A stretch of DNA of 64,000 nt from Phragmitibacter flavus (lineage in GTDB: Bacteria > Verrucomicrobiota > Verrucomicrobiia > Verrucomicrobiales > Verrucomicrobiaceae): positions 186,001-250,000 of the forward strand of contig NZ_VAUV01000001.1 of assembly GCF_005780165.1 (NCBI RefSeq), read 5' to 3'. Below, piece by piece: positions 18,091-26,065 of the stretch. Position 1 is the first letter of the stretch. Every line of letters begins with the position of its first letter. The translations under genes and the position numbers were made by a program. The notes beneath the pieces were generated by a model, which searched no databases, had not been told where the DNA came from, and saw only the letters and a list, made by a program, of their open reading frames with translations.

Positions 18091-18552
18091 TCACGATTCG
18101 TCCCCAGAGGGTTTTTTGAATGCCCCGGTTGATTCCCACACCGGCTTTTTCCAGATCGGCACACGGGTCTTGATCGCACCCAGATACCACTGGCAAAGCT
18201 CAAATGATGCGGCGCTGTGCTTGGTCGTAACCCGGATGACAATGCTCGGCACCTGGGCCGCCACAAAACCCAGCCGATGCTGAAGGTAAACCCGGTGCCC
18301 GGGATGTTCGCGCTGCGCACGTTCGCACAGCCGCTGCAACTCCTGATCCGCCATCGGGCGGTAGGCGCTGTAGTCGATGCCGCAGATTCTTTTGCCGTCC
18401 TCCATGTGCCGCACGGTGCCAAGGAACTGGCATTCCGCTCCCTCCTCATCGCCAAACACGGCGGCAGCAGGTTCAATGGGCGCTTCGGAAAGCAAGATCT
18501 GAAACGGACACGAATTCACAGTGATGAGGGGTGGGGGAGGGGACTCCGCCAT
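18091..18552 (-). CDS. moaE: Molybdopterin synthase catalytic subunit MoaE
   Basis: MoaE, with MoaD, inserts two sulfurs into precursor Z to make molybdopterin. The 153-aa protein has CQFLGTVRHMEDGK, GIDYSAYRPMADQEL, HRLGFVAAQVPSIVIRV and the catalytic-lysine region GAIKTRVPIWKKPVWE. The usual HR-AF motif reads KHSAASFELC, a mild deviation. No moaA, moaC, moaD or mogA gene is in the window, so the partner must be elsewhere. It may be co-transcribed with pgsA. Confidence 0.88.
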   Translation of the reverse strand: MAESPPPPLITVNSCPFQILLSEAPIEPAAAVFGDEEGAECQFLGTVRHMEDGKRICGIDYSAYRPMADQELQRLCERAQREHPGHRVYLQHRLGFVAAQVPSIVIRVTTKHSAASFELCQWYLGAIKTRVPIWKKPVWESTGAFKKPSGDES

Positions 18553-18647
18553 GGTTCATTCATTCGTCCCGTTCCCGTCGATTTTCAAGTCGGTCACACA
18601 GGTAAAGCTTCCAAGCCTGCACCGTCTGTGGTAAATCCGGGACCTGC

Positions 18648-18917
18648 ATGAAGATTTTTTGGACCCTTTTCCTTTCCGCGCTGTTGATGACCACCCTCCC
18701 AAGCTGTGGCCTCGCCAATGCCGCCATCAACGCCCCCGGCACCTTGTTCAAAGGGATGAACGGCGCCGTCGGGCGCGCCACCGGACTTGGTTCCATCAAC
18801 CACACCCCGGAAAAACCGATGCTGGATCAGGAAGCTTTGCGTCTGCATCGCGAATCACTGCAAATCACGCCAATGCCCGCCACGACTCCCGCCGCCAACG
18901 TCGCACGGGCCCACTGA
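18648..18917 (+). CDS. Small predicted lipoprotein
   Basis: An 89-aa protein with a lipoprotein signal peptide: MKIFWTLFLSALLMTTLPSC with the lipobox LPSC (cysteine at residue 20). The mature part is short and unordered in appearance, with AAINAPGTLFKGMNGAVGRA. It resembles small entericidin-like or hypothetical lipoproteins but is not assigned to a family. It is divergent from moaE and convergent with the DUF3817 gene. Confidence 0.6.
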   Translation: MKIFWTLFLSALLMTTLPSCGLANAAINAPGTLFKGMNGAVGRATGLGSINHTPEKPMLDQEALRLHRESLQITPMPATTPAANVARAH

Positions 18918-18932
18918 CTCTTGGATCAATGG

Positions 18933-19250
18933 TCAGGCCCCGGTGCCCTGCGGCTGATATTCCTCTTCATACCCGCGCATTTTGCGGTCGAGGAAAAACG
19001 GCACAAATGGCAGCAGCGATGCCACAAAAACCATCGCCACTCGCAAAACCGGCCAGCGTGCCAGCACAAAGGTGTGCAGCAACGACGCACAAAACAGAAT
19101 GAACAACAGGCCGTGGACCCAGCCCACCGCCATGACCGCCTGCGGGACGTTAAGCAAATATTTCAGCGGCATCGCCACCAGCAGGAGCGCCAGATAGGAA
19201 ACCGCCTCAGCAAGTGCAATGCGGCGAAGAAAGGGGACAGGGTTTTTCAT
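18933..19250 (-). CDS. DUF3817 family integral membrane protein
   Basis: A 105-aa protein with three hydrophobic helices. The DUF3817 hallmarks are visible: AEAVSYLALLLVAMPLKYLL early and GWVHGLLFILFCASLLHTFV in the second helix. The C-terminal tail is charged (DRKMRGYEEEY). Members are common small inner-membrane proteins of unknown role, sometimes next to transporter genes. Nothing in this context specifies a function. Confidence 0.85.
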   Translation of the reverse strand: MKNPVPFLRRIALAEAVSYLALLLVAMPLKYLLNVPQAVMAVGWVHGLLFILFCASLLHTFVLARWPVLRVAMVFVASLLPFVPFFLDRKMRGYEEEYQPQGTGA

Positions 19251-19398
19251 GCATTAATAATAAGGGGGATCGGCGCGTTTCGTTTGCTGCGCACAAGGAA
19301 GCCTACGTATGGCGAGAATTCAAAAATCGACAACTGTTTGTGTTTGTCCACCAGAGTGACCTCGCAAAATCGGCACATCATTTCCCCGGCACAACCTC

Positions 19399-20319
19399 TC
19401 AGGCCTGCTCCAGCACTTCGTTCGCCGTCTTGAAATGCATCTTTGCCACCGTCGGCAATACCTCAACCCCATGTGCCTGGATCAGTCGCGCCGCACCCGC
19501 CTTCACCATCGGCGAAACCCCCTTGGCCAATTCGATCCCAAGCCGGTCACCCGCCTCCTGCAACCAACGCACAAACCGTTCACGTGCAAAAATTGACGCC
19601 GCTGCCACCGCCGGGTCGCTCTCCGCCTTGGTCTGCTGATCCAACACGATCGCCTTGCCGCGCGCCTGCAACGCCGCCTGCAAAACCCTCGGATTGGCAA
19701 ACTGATCCGACAACGCCCGCGGGCAATCGGGCACCCGTTCCAACAGGTTCTCAATGATCTTCGCATGCCCCCAGGCAAGCAGTTTATTCAGATTCCCAAA
19801 CTTCAAATAGAGCTGGTTGTAACGCTCCGGACCAATCACGATGACCTCATAAACCAGTCCCCGAACCCCGCGCAGCGCCTCCGCCACCTTCGCGATCTTG
19901 GCATCGCTGCCGATGCGTTTGCTGTCCATCGCCCCCGCCTCCACCAGCTGCCGCGCCACCGCGCCATCCACATACACCCCTGCGATCACCAGCGGGCCAA
20001 AGAAGTCCCCCTTGCCACTTTCATCCACCCCAATGTGGGGCGCAAACATCTCCGGGTGAGCCACGTCTTCATAACCCAGCTCCGCCTCCCCAAGCACCTC
20101 AGGCTCAAGGGTAAACTTCACAAAATCCTCCGTCCCCTTGCCCTGCACCACCACCTTCGGGCCCTTTTCATACACCGCGATGCTCACCTTCTGCCCACTC
20201 CCGGCATACAAACAGTAGGGTTTCACCACAAACTCAAAACCCTTCGCCACCAGCAGGGTGCGGAGCTTCGCGGCCTGCAAATCGGTCAGCGGTTTGGTGT
20301 AGGTGGTCAACGCGGCCAT
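19399..20319 (-). CDS. rnhC: Ribonuclease HIII
   Basis: RNase HIII cleaves RNA in RNA/DNA hybrids. The protein of about 306 aa has the N-terminal TBP-like DUF3378 domain (TYTKPLTDLQAAKLRTLL to EPEVLGEAELGYED). The catalytic domain follows, with GVDESGKGDFFGPLVIAG (two acidic active-site residues), MDSKRIGSD, and ALSDQFANP leading to VLDQQTKAESDPAVAAASIF. The frame stays open upstream to 20643, but that extension is Ser/Met-rich and antisense to the next gene. The Met at 20319 matches the family start. It is divergent from the yqeY-like gene. Confidence 0.92.
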   Translation of the reverse strand: MAALTTYTKPLTDLQAAKLRTLLVAKGFEFVVKPYCLYAGSGQKVSIAVYEKGPKVVVQGKGTEDFVKFTLEPEVLGEAELGYEDVAHPEMFAPHIGVDESGKGDFFGPLVIAGVYVDGAVARQLVEAGAMDSKRIGSDAKIAKVAEALRGVRGLVYEVIVIGPERYNQLYLKFGNLNKLLAWGHAKIIENLLERVPDCPRALSDQFANPRVLQAALQARGKAIVLDQQTKAESDPAVAAASIFARERFVRWLQEAGDRLGIELAKGVSPMVKAGAARLIQAHGVEVLPTVAKMHFKTANEVLEQA

Positions 20320-20458
20320 GAGAGCGACGCACCAAAGAAGAACCCATCCCACTTGTCGAATTCCAATCACAAAATCTTGCCTGCCGCTGCCTCCTTGCTC
20401 ATTCCCCCAAACTGTGCCAACGTATGCGCCCTCAACTTTCCTCTTCAACATCATCATC

Positions 20459-20914
20459 ATGAGCACCATCGCCGCCCGCCTGACCGAAGACATGAAAACC
20501 GCCATGAAGGCGAAGGACTCCGTCACGCTCAACGTGGTGCGCGGCCTCAAGTCCTCCCTCAAATACGCCGCCATTGAAAAAGCCGGTGCCGATGGCGAAC
20601 TCGACGACAACGAAGCCCTCGTGGTCATCCGTCGTGAAATCAAAAAACGTCAGGACTCCGTCAGTCAATACGAGAGCGGTGGCCGACCTGAACTTGCCGC
20701 CACCGAGAAAGCCGAAATCGCCGTCCTTGAAAACTACCTGCCGGCCGCGATGAGCGAAGCCGACCTCATCGCCCTGGTCGATGCCGTAATCGCCGAAACC
20801 GGTGCCACCACCAAGAAAGACATGGGCAAGGTCATGAAACTCCTCCAGGAACGCAGCGAAGGCCGCGCCGACAACAAAGTGCTCAGCACCGAAGTCAACA
20901 AAAGGCTCGGTTGA
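20459..20914 (+). CDS. GatB/YqeY domain protein
   Basis: A 151-aa helical protein of the YqeY family, related to the tail domain of the GatB amidotransferase subunit. Family features are RLTEDMKTAMKAKDSVTLNV, VIRREIKKRQDSVSQYESGG, EKAEIAVLENYLPAAMSEAD and KDMGKVMKLLQERSEGRADN. The role is thought to relate to tRNA-dependent amidation or RNA binding but is not settled. The frame opens upstream at 20303; the ATG at 20459 gives the standard-length protein. Confidence 0.9.
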   Translation: MSTIAARLTEDMKTAMKAKDSVTLNVVRGLKSSLKYAAIEKAGADGELDDNEALVVIRREIKKRQDSVSQYESGGRPELAATEKAEIAVLENYLPAAMSEADLIALVDAVIAETGATTKKDMGKVMKLLQERSEGRADNKVLSTEVNKRLG

Positions 20915-20920
20915 GAAGGG

Positions 20921-21071
20921 TGGGGACACAAGACGGGAAGACAGAAGACGGAAGACAGAAGAAAAAAACGAAGCTTCGGTCAAGCATCCCTCTCCTCATC
21001 CCACGCTACCTTCGCGCATTTCCCTCTGGTCTTGTGTCTTCTGTCTTCCAGTCTTGCATCTTGTGTCTCCC
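20921..21071. repeat. Inverted low-complexity GAAGACAGAAGAC element
   Basis: A left segment (about 20921-20961) is rich in GACACAAGAC/GGAAGACAGAAG units. A right segment (about 21025-21071) carries the reverse complement CTTGTGTCTTCTGTCTTCC. The RNA would fold into a long hairpin between the yqeY-like gene and ispD. The right arm reaches to within about 10 bases of the ispD start and may hide its ribosome site. Confidence 0.65.
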
Positions 21072-21077
21072 ACTTTT

Positions 21078-21755
21078 ATGACCTCCGCCCTCATCGTTGC
21101 CGCCGGCAGCAGCCGCCGCATGGGTTTTCAAAAACTCACCGCCAGCCTCCTCGGCAAACCCGTCCTGCGATGGACGCTTGAAGCCTTCGACAACTGTCCC
21201 GCCATCGATCACCTCGTCGTTGTCGTCAGTGACGCCACCCGTGAACTCGTGCGCGCCTGGGCAGCCGACGGCATGCTGCGCAAACCCGTCACCCTCAGCG
21301 AAGGCGGTGCCGAGCGCCACATCAGCGTCTACGGGGGTCTTAAGAAGCTTCCTCCATCGACCGAACTCGTCGCCGTTCACGACGGAGCCCGACCCCTCAT
21401 CACCTCCGATCAGATCATCCGCTGCATAAACCGCGCCCGCGAAATCAAAGCCGTCGCCTGCGCCCGTCCCGTCACGGAAACGCTCAAACGGGTCGATGAA
21501 AACGGCGTGATCACCGGCTCCGTGGATCGCAAGGACACCTGGATCATGGAAACGCCCCAGATCTTTGACCGCAACCTGCTGTGCCAGGCCTACGAACGCG
21601 TCATGCAGCAAAACCTCACCGTCACCGACGAAGTCTCCGCCGTCCAACTCCTCGGTCACCACGTTTTTGTCCTCGAGAATCCCGAGTCCAATCTCAAGAT
21701 CACTTACCCCACCGACCTCCTGCTCGCCGAGCAACTCCTCCAGGCCCGGCTGTGA
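21078..21755 (+). CDS. ispD: 2-C-methyl-D-erythritol 4-phosphate cytidylyltransferase
   Basis: IspD joins CTP to MEP in the non-mevalonate isoprenoid pathway. The 225-aa protein has the nucleotide-binding start ALIVAAGSSRRMGFQK, VAVHDGARPLITSDQI, ETLKRVDENGVI and WIMETPQIF, and ends with TYPTDLLLAEQLL. All are characteristic. The frame can extend to a TTG at 21054; the ATG at 21078 is the normal start. A palindromic repeat lies directly downstream, before tgt. Confidence 0.93.
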   Translation: MTSALIVAAGSSRRMGFQKLTASLLGKPVLRWTLEAFDNCPAIDHLVVVVSDATRELVRAWAADGMLRKPVTLSEGGAERHISVYGGLKKLPPSTELVAVHDGARPLITSDQIIRCINRAREIKAVACARPVTETLKRVDENGVITGSVDRKDTWIMETPQIFDRNLLCQAYERVMQQNLTVTDEVSAVQLLGHHVFVLENPESNLKITYPTDLLLAEQLLQARL

Positions 21756-21756
21756 C

Positions 21757-21815
21757 ACAGGCTTGCAGCCTGTCGTCCCTCCCGGATCACCCAAAAAAAC
21801 AGGCTGCAAGCCTGC
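21757..21815. repeat. Palindromic CAGGCTTGCAGCCTG repeat
   Basis: ACAGGCTTGCAGCCTGT (21757-21773) and ACAGGCTGCAAGCCTGC (21799-21815) are mutually inverted, and each is nearly self-complementary. The hairpin begins directly after the ispD stop and could reduce read-through into tgt. Confidence 0.7.
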
Positions 21816-21905
21816 TTCACCCACGGGCAAAGTGCCTGTGTCATCCTGCCCAAAAACAAATCCATTGCACCGCGCCCCAGCCTCGCCAGCGTATGCGCCC
21901 CCCTT

Positions 21906-23072
21906 ATGTTCACCTTATTAGGCTCCGATCCCCACTCGCTCGCACGGCGGGGAAGGCTCGTCACGCCCCACGGGACCATCGAAACGCCCGTCTTCATGCC
22001 CGTCGGCACCCAGGGCTCCGTCAAAACCGTCCATCCCGCCGAACTCAAGGCCCTCGAAGCCCAAATCATCCTCGGCAACACTTATCATCTCGCCGTCCGC
22101 CCCGGCATGGAAGTCATGCGCGAAGCCGGCGGACTCCATAAATTCGCCAACTGGGACGGTCCCATCCTCACCGACTCCGGTGGCTTCCAGGTCTTCTCCC
22201 TCGGCAAAATTCGCAAGATCAAAGAAGACGGCGTCCATTTCCAAAACCACGTCGACGGCTCCCCGATGGTTCTTGGACCCGAAAGCGCCATGGAAATTCA
22301 GGCCACGCTCGGCTCCGACATCGCCATGCTGTTCGATGAGTGCCCACCGCACCCCTGCACTTTCGAATACGCCAGCACCAGCCTCGACCTCACCCTGCGC
22401 TGGGCCAAACGCTGTCGTGAATGGATCGACAAAAACCAGCCTCAGACCAACGGCCAGCCCCAGCTGCACTTCGGCATCGTGCAAGGTTCATCCTTCGCTG
22501 AACTGCGCGCCCGTTCCGCCAAGGAACTGGTCGCCATGGGATTCGATGGATATGCCGTCGGCGGCGTCAGCGTCGGCGAGCCCGAACCTGAAATGATGGC
22601 CGCCGTGGAGAACAGCATCCCTTTTCTTCCGCACGACAAACCGCGCTACGCCATGGGCCTCGGCACCCCGCCGCAAATGCTCGAAATGATCGCCCGCGGC
22701 ATCGACATGTTCGACTGCGTGCTGCCCACCCGGCTGGCCCGTCACAGCACCCTTTTCACCAAAAACGGCACCGTCAACATCAAGAACCAAACCTTCGCCC
22801 GCGACTTCGGTCCGCTTGACGAAGACACCCATCCGCTCTGTCACGGATTCACCCGTGCCTACGTCCGACACCTCATCAAAGCGGGCGAAATCCTGGGATT
22901 ACGGTTGATTTCCCTCCACAATCTGCATTTCTACCTGTCCCTCATGTCCCGCGCCCGCAAAGCGCTGGAGGAAGGCTATTTCAACGAATTCCGTAAAGAG
23001 TTCACCGCCAACTACAAAACGCATACGTCAACGCCAGATTCAACGTCAACGCCAACGCCATCGCCATCATGA
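21906..23072 (+). CDS. tgt: tRNA-guanine transglycosylase with altered zinc site
   Basis: Tgt exchanges G34 for preQ1 in GUN tRNAs on the way to queuosine. The 388-aa protein has ILTDSGGFQVFSL (general-base Asp), a GIVQGSSF loop, YAVGGVSVGEP (Val at the preQ1-selecting position) and GIDMFDCVLPTRLARH (nucleophile Asp). The usual zinc motif CxCx2C reads DTHPLCHGFTRAY, keeping one Cys; the downstream His in SLHNLHFY remains. The C-terminal 15 residues are a low-complexity Ser/Thr/Pro tail. The stop overlaps the yajC start by 4 bases (ATGA), so the two are translationally coupled in a tgt-yajC-secDF operon. Confidence 0.92.
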   Translation: MFTLLGSDPHSLARRGRLVTPHGTIETPVFMPVGTQGSVKTVHPAELKALEAQIILGNTYHLAVRPGMEVMREAGGLHKFANWDGPILTDSGGFQVFSLGKIRKIKEDGVHFQNHVDGSPMVLGPESAMEIQATLGSDIAMLFDECPPHPCTFEYASTSLDLTLRWAKRCREWIDKNQPQTNGQPQLHFGIVQGSSFAELRARSAKELVAMGFDGYAVGGVSVGEPEPEMMAAVENSIPFLPHDKPRYAMGLGTPPQMLEMIARGIDMFDCVLPTRLARHSTLFTKNGTVNIKNQTFARDFGPLDEDTHPLCHGFTRAYVRHLIKAGEILGLRLISLHNLHFYLSLMSRARKALEEGYFNEFRKEFTANYKTHTSTPDSTSTPTPSPS

Positions 23073-23401
23073 CCATCATCACCACCGCCCTACTCGCCCA
23101 AACCGCAGCACCAGCCCCTGGCGGCGGCGGACTCTTCGGCAACCCGCTCGTATTCATGATCCTCATGATGGTGGTCATGTATTTCATCCTCATCCGCCCC
23201 CAGCAGAAGAAGCAGAAGGAAGCCCAAAACCTGCAAAAAGCCCTCGCTCCGGGAGATCAGATCGTCACCATCGGCGGAGCCCACGGCACCGTCACCACCG
23301 TGCATGAAAAAACCGTCACCATCCGCGTGGCTGAAGGGAAAATCGAATTCGACCGCACCGCGATTGCCTCACGCATCTCTCCGACCGTTGAAAGCAAATA
23401 A
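23069..23401 (+). CDS. yajC: Preprotein translocase accessory subunit YajC
   Basis: YajC associates with SecDF in the Sec holotranslocon of the inner membrane. The 110-aa protein has one membrane helix (PLVFMILMMVVMYFILIRPQ) immediately followed by the hallmark RPQQKKQKE. A soluble domain with LAPGDQIVTIGGAHGTV and a Thr/Val-rich strand follows. A Gly-rich stretch precedes the helix. It overlaps the end of tgt and is followed 99 bases later by secDF, the standard gene order. Confidence 0.95.
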   Translation: MTIITTALLAQTAAPAPGGGGLFGNPLVFMILMMVVMYFILIRPQQKKQKEAQNLQKALAPGDQIVTIGGAHGTVTTVHEKTVTIRVAEGKIEFDRTAIASRISPTVESK

Positions 23402-23500
23402 GAATAAATAAAAGAGACGAACCGTCCCCTCCGTTAAAAAAAACCCGCGGCCCCCACGCCGCTGCCGATCAACCACCGCTTCCCACCGACCCGACCGTCC

Positions 23501-25858
23501 ATGCACACCCCGGAAATCACCTTCCTCTACGGAGCCGTCCTGCTGTTCCTGCTGTTCTTCTACCTCGGCACCGCGAAGCACCGCAGCAAAAAGATCGCCG
23601 GCACCGTCCTTACCCTCGGCATCAGCGCATTTTGTCTGTGGGCCTTCTTCGACATCGGCATTAAACGCGGCATCGACCTCGGCGGCGGCAGCTCCTTCAC
23701 CGTGCAGCTCAGCCCCGGCGTCAGCGACGACGGCAGCCAGAAAATCATCACCTCCGACTCCGTCCAACAGGCCATCGGCATCCTGGAGAAGCGTCTTAAC
23801 CCCGACGGTGCCAAAGACCTCCAGCTCGTCCCCCAGGGCACCGACCGCATCAACATCCAGATGCCCGGCGTCGGCCCTGAAGAAGTTGAAGCCGTCCGTA
23901 AACAGATCGAACAGGTCGCCCACCTTGAGTTTCGCCTCGTCCATCGCAACAGCGAAGGCGAACTCGCCTCCATGAAGGCCACCGGTCGTCCGGCCATCGG
24001 TTACGTGGAAATGCCCGGCACCGAACACAAGACGGATCCCACCGCACCCGCCAGCTACCTCGTCAGTGCCCGTCCCGACCTCGAAGGCAAATACGTCAAA
24101 AATGCCTACGCCTATCCTGATCCTCTTCAAGGCTGGACCATCGGTCTCGACTTCGACAGCCTTGGCGCCGATCTCTTCGCCAAACTCACCAGCGCGCATG
24201 TCGGCGAACGCCTCGCCATCATCGTGGATGGCGAAGTGATCTCCGCCCCCAACCTCAAAGACGCCATCCTCACCGGCAGCGCCGTCATTTCCGGCGACTA
24301 CAAGGAGGCCCAGGCACGCGGCCTCGCCACCGCCCTCGAGAACCCTCTCGAAAACCCGATGTCCATCATCGAGGAAAGCTCCGTCACCGCCGCGTTCGGT
24401 GAACAGACCGTCAAACAGGGCATCTACACCGGCTACATCTCCGCCGTGCTCATTGCCCTGTTCCTGGTCATCTACTACCGCTTCGCCGGCCTCATCGCCC
24501 TCATCGGCCTGGCCGTCTGCATGCTGGTGGTCTTCGGTGCCCTCGCCCTCTTCAACTTCACGCTCACCATGCCGGGGATCGCCGGTCTCGTGCTCACCAT
24601 GGGCATGGCAGTGGATGCCAACGTGCTGATCTACGAACGACTGCGAGAAGAGATCAAAAACGGCAAGAGCATCGCCTCCGCCCTTGAATCCTCCTTTGAA
24701 AAAGCGTTCTCCGCGATTTTCGACGCCAACTTCACCACCCTCATCTCCGCCGTCGTTCTCTTCTACCTCGCCAGCGGCCTGGTCAAAGGTTTCGCCGTCA
24801 CCCTCACCATCGGGATCTTCGGCACCATGCTCGGTGCGCTCATCGTCACCCGCGTGGTCTTCAACTGGTTGATCGACGCCAACCTCCTCAAGAAAATCAC
24901 CGTGACGCAGATCATCCCTGACCGGATTTTCAATGTGATGAGCCTGTCACGCGCCTTCTTCATCGGCACCTTGCTTGCCACCGTCGTGGTGGTCGGCATG
25001 TTCTTCGTCAAAGGCAAGGAGGCCATCGGCATTGACTTCCGCGGTGGAGCCCTGACCCGCTTCGAAATCAAGGAAGGCCAGCGCATCGAAGCCTCCAGCG
25101 TCGAAGCCATCCTCACCGAAGCCGGCCTCAAAGGCTTCTACGTGCAGGAAAGCAGCACCGGCACCAACGAACTCATCACCGTGCGCAGCGAATACGAAGA
25201 CGGAACCAAGGTCAAAAGCCTCGTTGAAGCCAAACACGCCGATCAGGTCTCCGGCGGCCAGATCGAACGCGTCGGCTCCGTGGTTGGCAAAGAACTCGCC
25301 ATCCGCTCCCTCATTGCCTACGCGATCGCCATGATCGGCATGCTCATCTATCTGACCATCTTCTACGAATGGTCGTTCGCCCTCGCCGCCATGGTCGCAC
25401 TGTTCCACGACTGCGTGCTGGCGATTGGCGTCTCCGTGTTGTTCGGCCAGCAACTCTCCGTCATTCACATCGGCGCGTTGCTCACCGTTGCCGGCTATTC
25501 CCTGAACGACACCATCATCGTGTTTGACCGTATCCGTGAGATGCTCAAAACCCGCAGCGGCAGCCTGCGCGACCTGATGAACGAAGCCGTCTCCGCCACC
25601 CTGAGCCGCACCCTTCTCACCAGCGTTACCGTGTTGATGTCGATGGGCGTTCTCTATGTGTATGGCGGTCCTTCCATGCGCGATTTCGCCCTGCCAATCC
25701 TCATTGGTGTGGTGGTCGGAACCTATTCCTCCATCTACATCGCCTCCGCACTGGTGCTCTGGTATGTGAGGGTCACCGGCAAGAACCTCCGCAACCAGAT
25801 CCTCGAAACCGAAGCCCGTCGCGAAGCCATCAAAAACGCCGCTTCGACTGGAGCCTGA
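23501..25858 (+). CDS. secDF: Fused protein-export membrane protein SecDF
   Basis: SecDF uses the proton gradient to help pull exported proteins across the membrane. The 785-aa protein is a natural SecD-SecF fusion. The SecD half has the first helix, KRGIDLGGGSSFTVQL, a periplasmic P1 domain, and the helix-4 motif GMAVDANVLIYERLREE with its proton-path Asp. The SecF half has FRGGALTRFEI and GYSLNDTIIVFDRIRE. About 12 helices are expected. It is the last gene of the tgt-yajC-secDF operon and ends in a strong terminator. Confidence 0.95.
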   Translation: MHTPEITFLYGAVLLFLLFFYLGTAKHRSKKIAGTVLTLGISAFCLWAFFDIGIKRGIDLGGGSSFTVQLSPGVSDDGSQKIITSDSVQQAIGILEKRLNPDGAKDLQLVPQGTDRINIQMPGVGPEEVEAVRKQIEQVAHLEFRLVHRNSEGELASMKATGRPAIGYVEMPGTEHKTDPTAPASYLVSARPDLEGKYVKNAYAYPDPLQGWTIGLDFDSLGADLFAKLTSAHVGERLAIIVDGEVISAPNLKDAILTGSAVISGDYKEAQARGLATALENPLENPMSIIEESSVTAAFGEQTVKQGIYTGYISAVLIALFLVIYYRFAGLIALIGLAVCMLVVFGALALFNFTLTMPGIAGLVLTMGMAVDANVLIYERLREEIKNGKSIASALESSFEKAFSAIFDANFTTLISAVVLFYLASGLVKGFAVTLTIGIFGTMLGALIVTRVVFNWLIDANLLKKITVTQIIPDRIFNVMSLSRAFFIGTLLATVVVVGMFFVKGKEAIGIDFRGGALTRFEIKEGQRIEASSVEAILTEAGLKGFYVQESSTGTNELITVRSEYEDGTKVKSLVEAKHADQVSGGQIERVGSVVGKELAIRSLIAYAIAMIGMLIYLTIFYEWSFALAAMVALFHDCVLAIGVSVLFGQQLSVIHIGALLTVAGYSLNDTIIVFDRIREMLKTRSGSLRDLMNEAVSATLSRTLLTSVTVLMSMGVLYVYGGPSMRDFALPILIGVVVGTYSSIYIASALVLWYVRVTGKNLRNQILETEARREAIKNAASTGA

Positions 25859-25885
25859 TCGATTCGAATCTTCTCATTTATCCAT

Positions 25886-25919
25886 AAAAAACCGCCCTCA
25901 ATCAGGGCGGTTTTTTTAT
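25886..25919 (+). terminator. Rho-independent terminator of the secDF operon
   Basis: ACCGCCCT and AGGGCGGT form a perfect stem around a short CAATC loop, followed by seven T residues. An A-run precedes the stem, so it could also act on minus-strand transcripts. It lies about 30 bases after the secDF stop. Confidence 0.95.
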
Positions 25920-25965
25920 TGGTTATTGGCATCGGCAAAGCGACCATTGAGGAGCGGAGCGATAG

Positions 25966-26034
25966 CAAAGTAGAAGGCTCGTCCCGGGCCTTTTCAAAAA
26001 ACTGCAAGGCTCGGGACGAGCCTTCTACCTTTCC
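25966..26034. repeat. REP/REPIN-like palindrome, copy 2
   Basis: Arms CAAAGTAGAAGGCTCGTCCC and GGGACGAGCCTTCTACCTTT flank about 27 bases. This is the second copy of the element at 138-208; both share a TGCAAGGC segment before the right arm. It lies between the convergent secDF and hydrolase genes. Confidence 0.8.
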
Positions 26035-26065
26035 ACTCTACGGAGCGTTTTCAACTGATCACGAA

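Noticed and set aside
20320-20643. N-terminal extension of RNase HIII
   Set aside because: Low-complexity Ser/Met-rich sequence antisense to the yqeY-like gene; the family start matches the Met at 20319.
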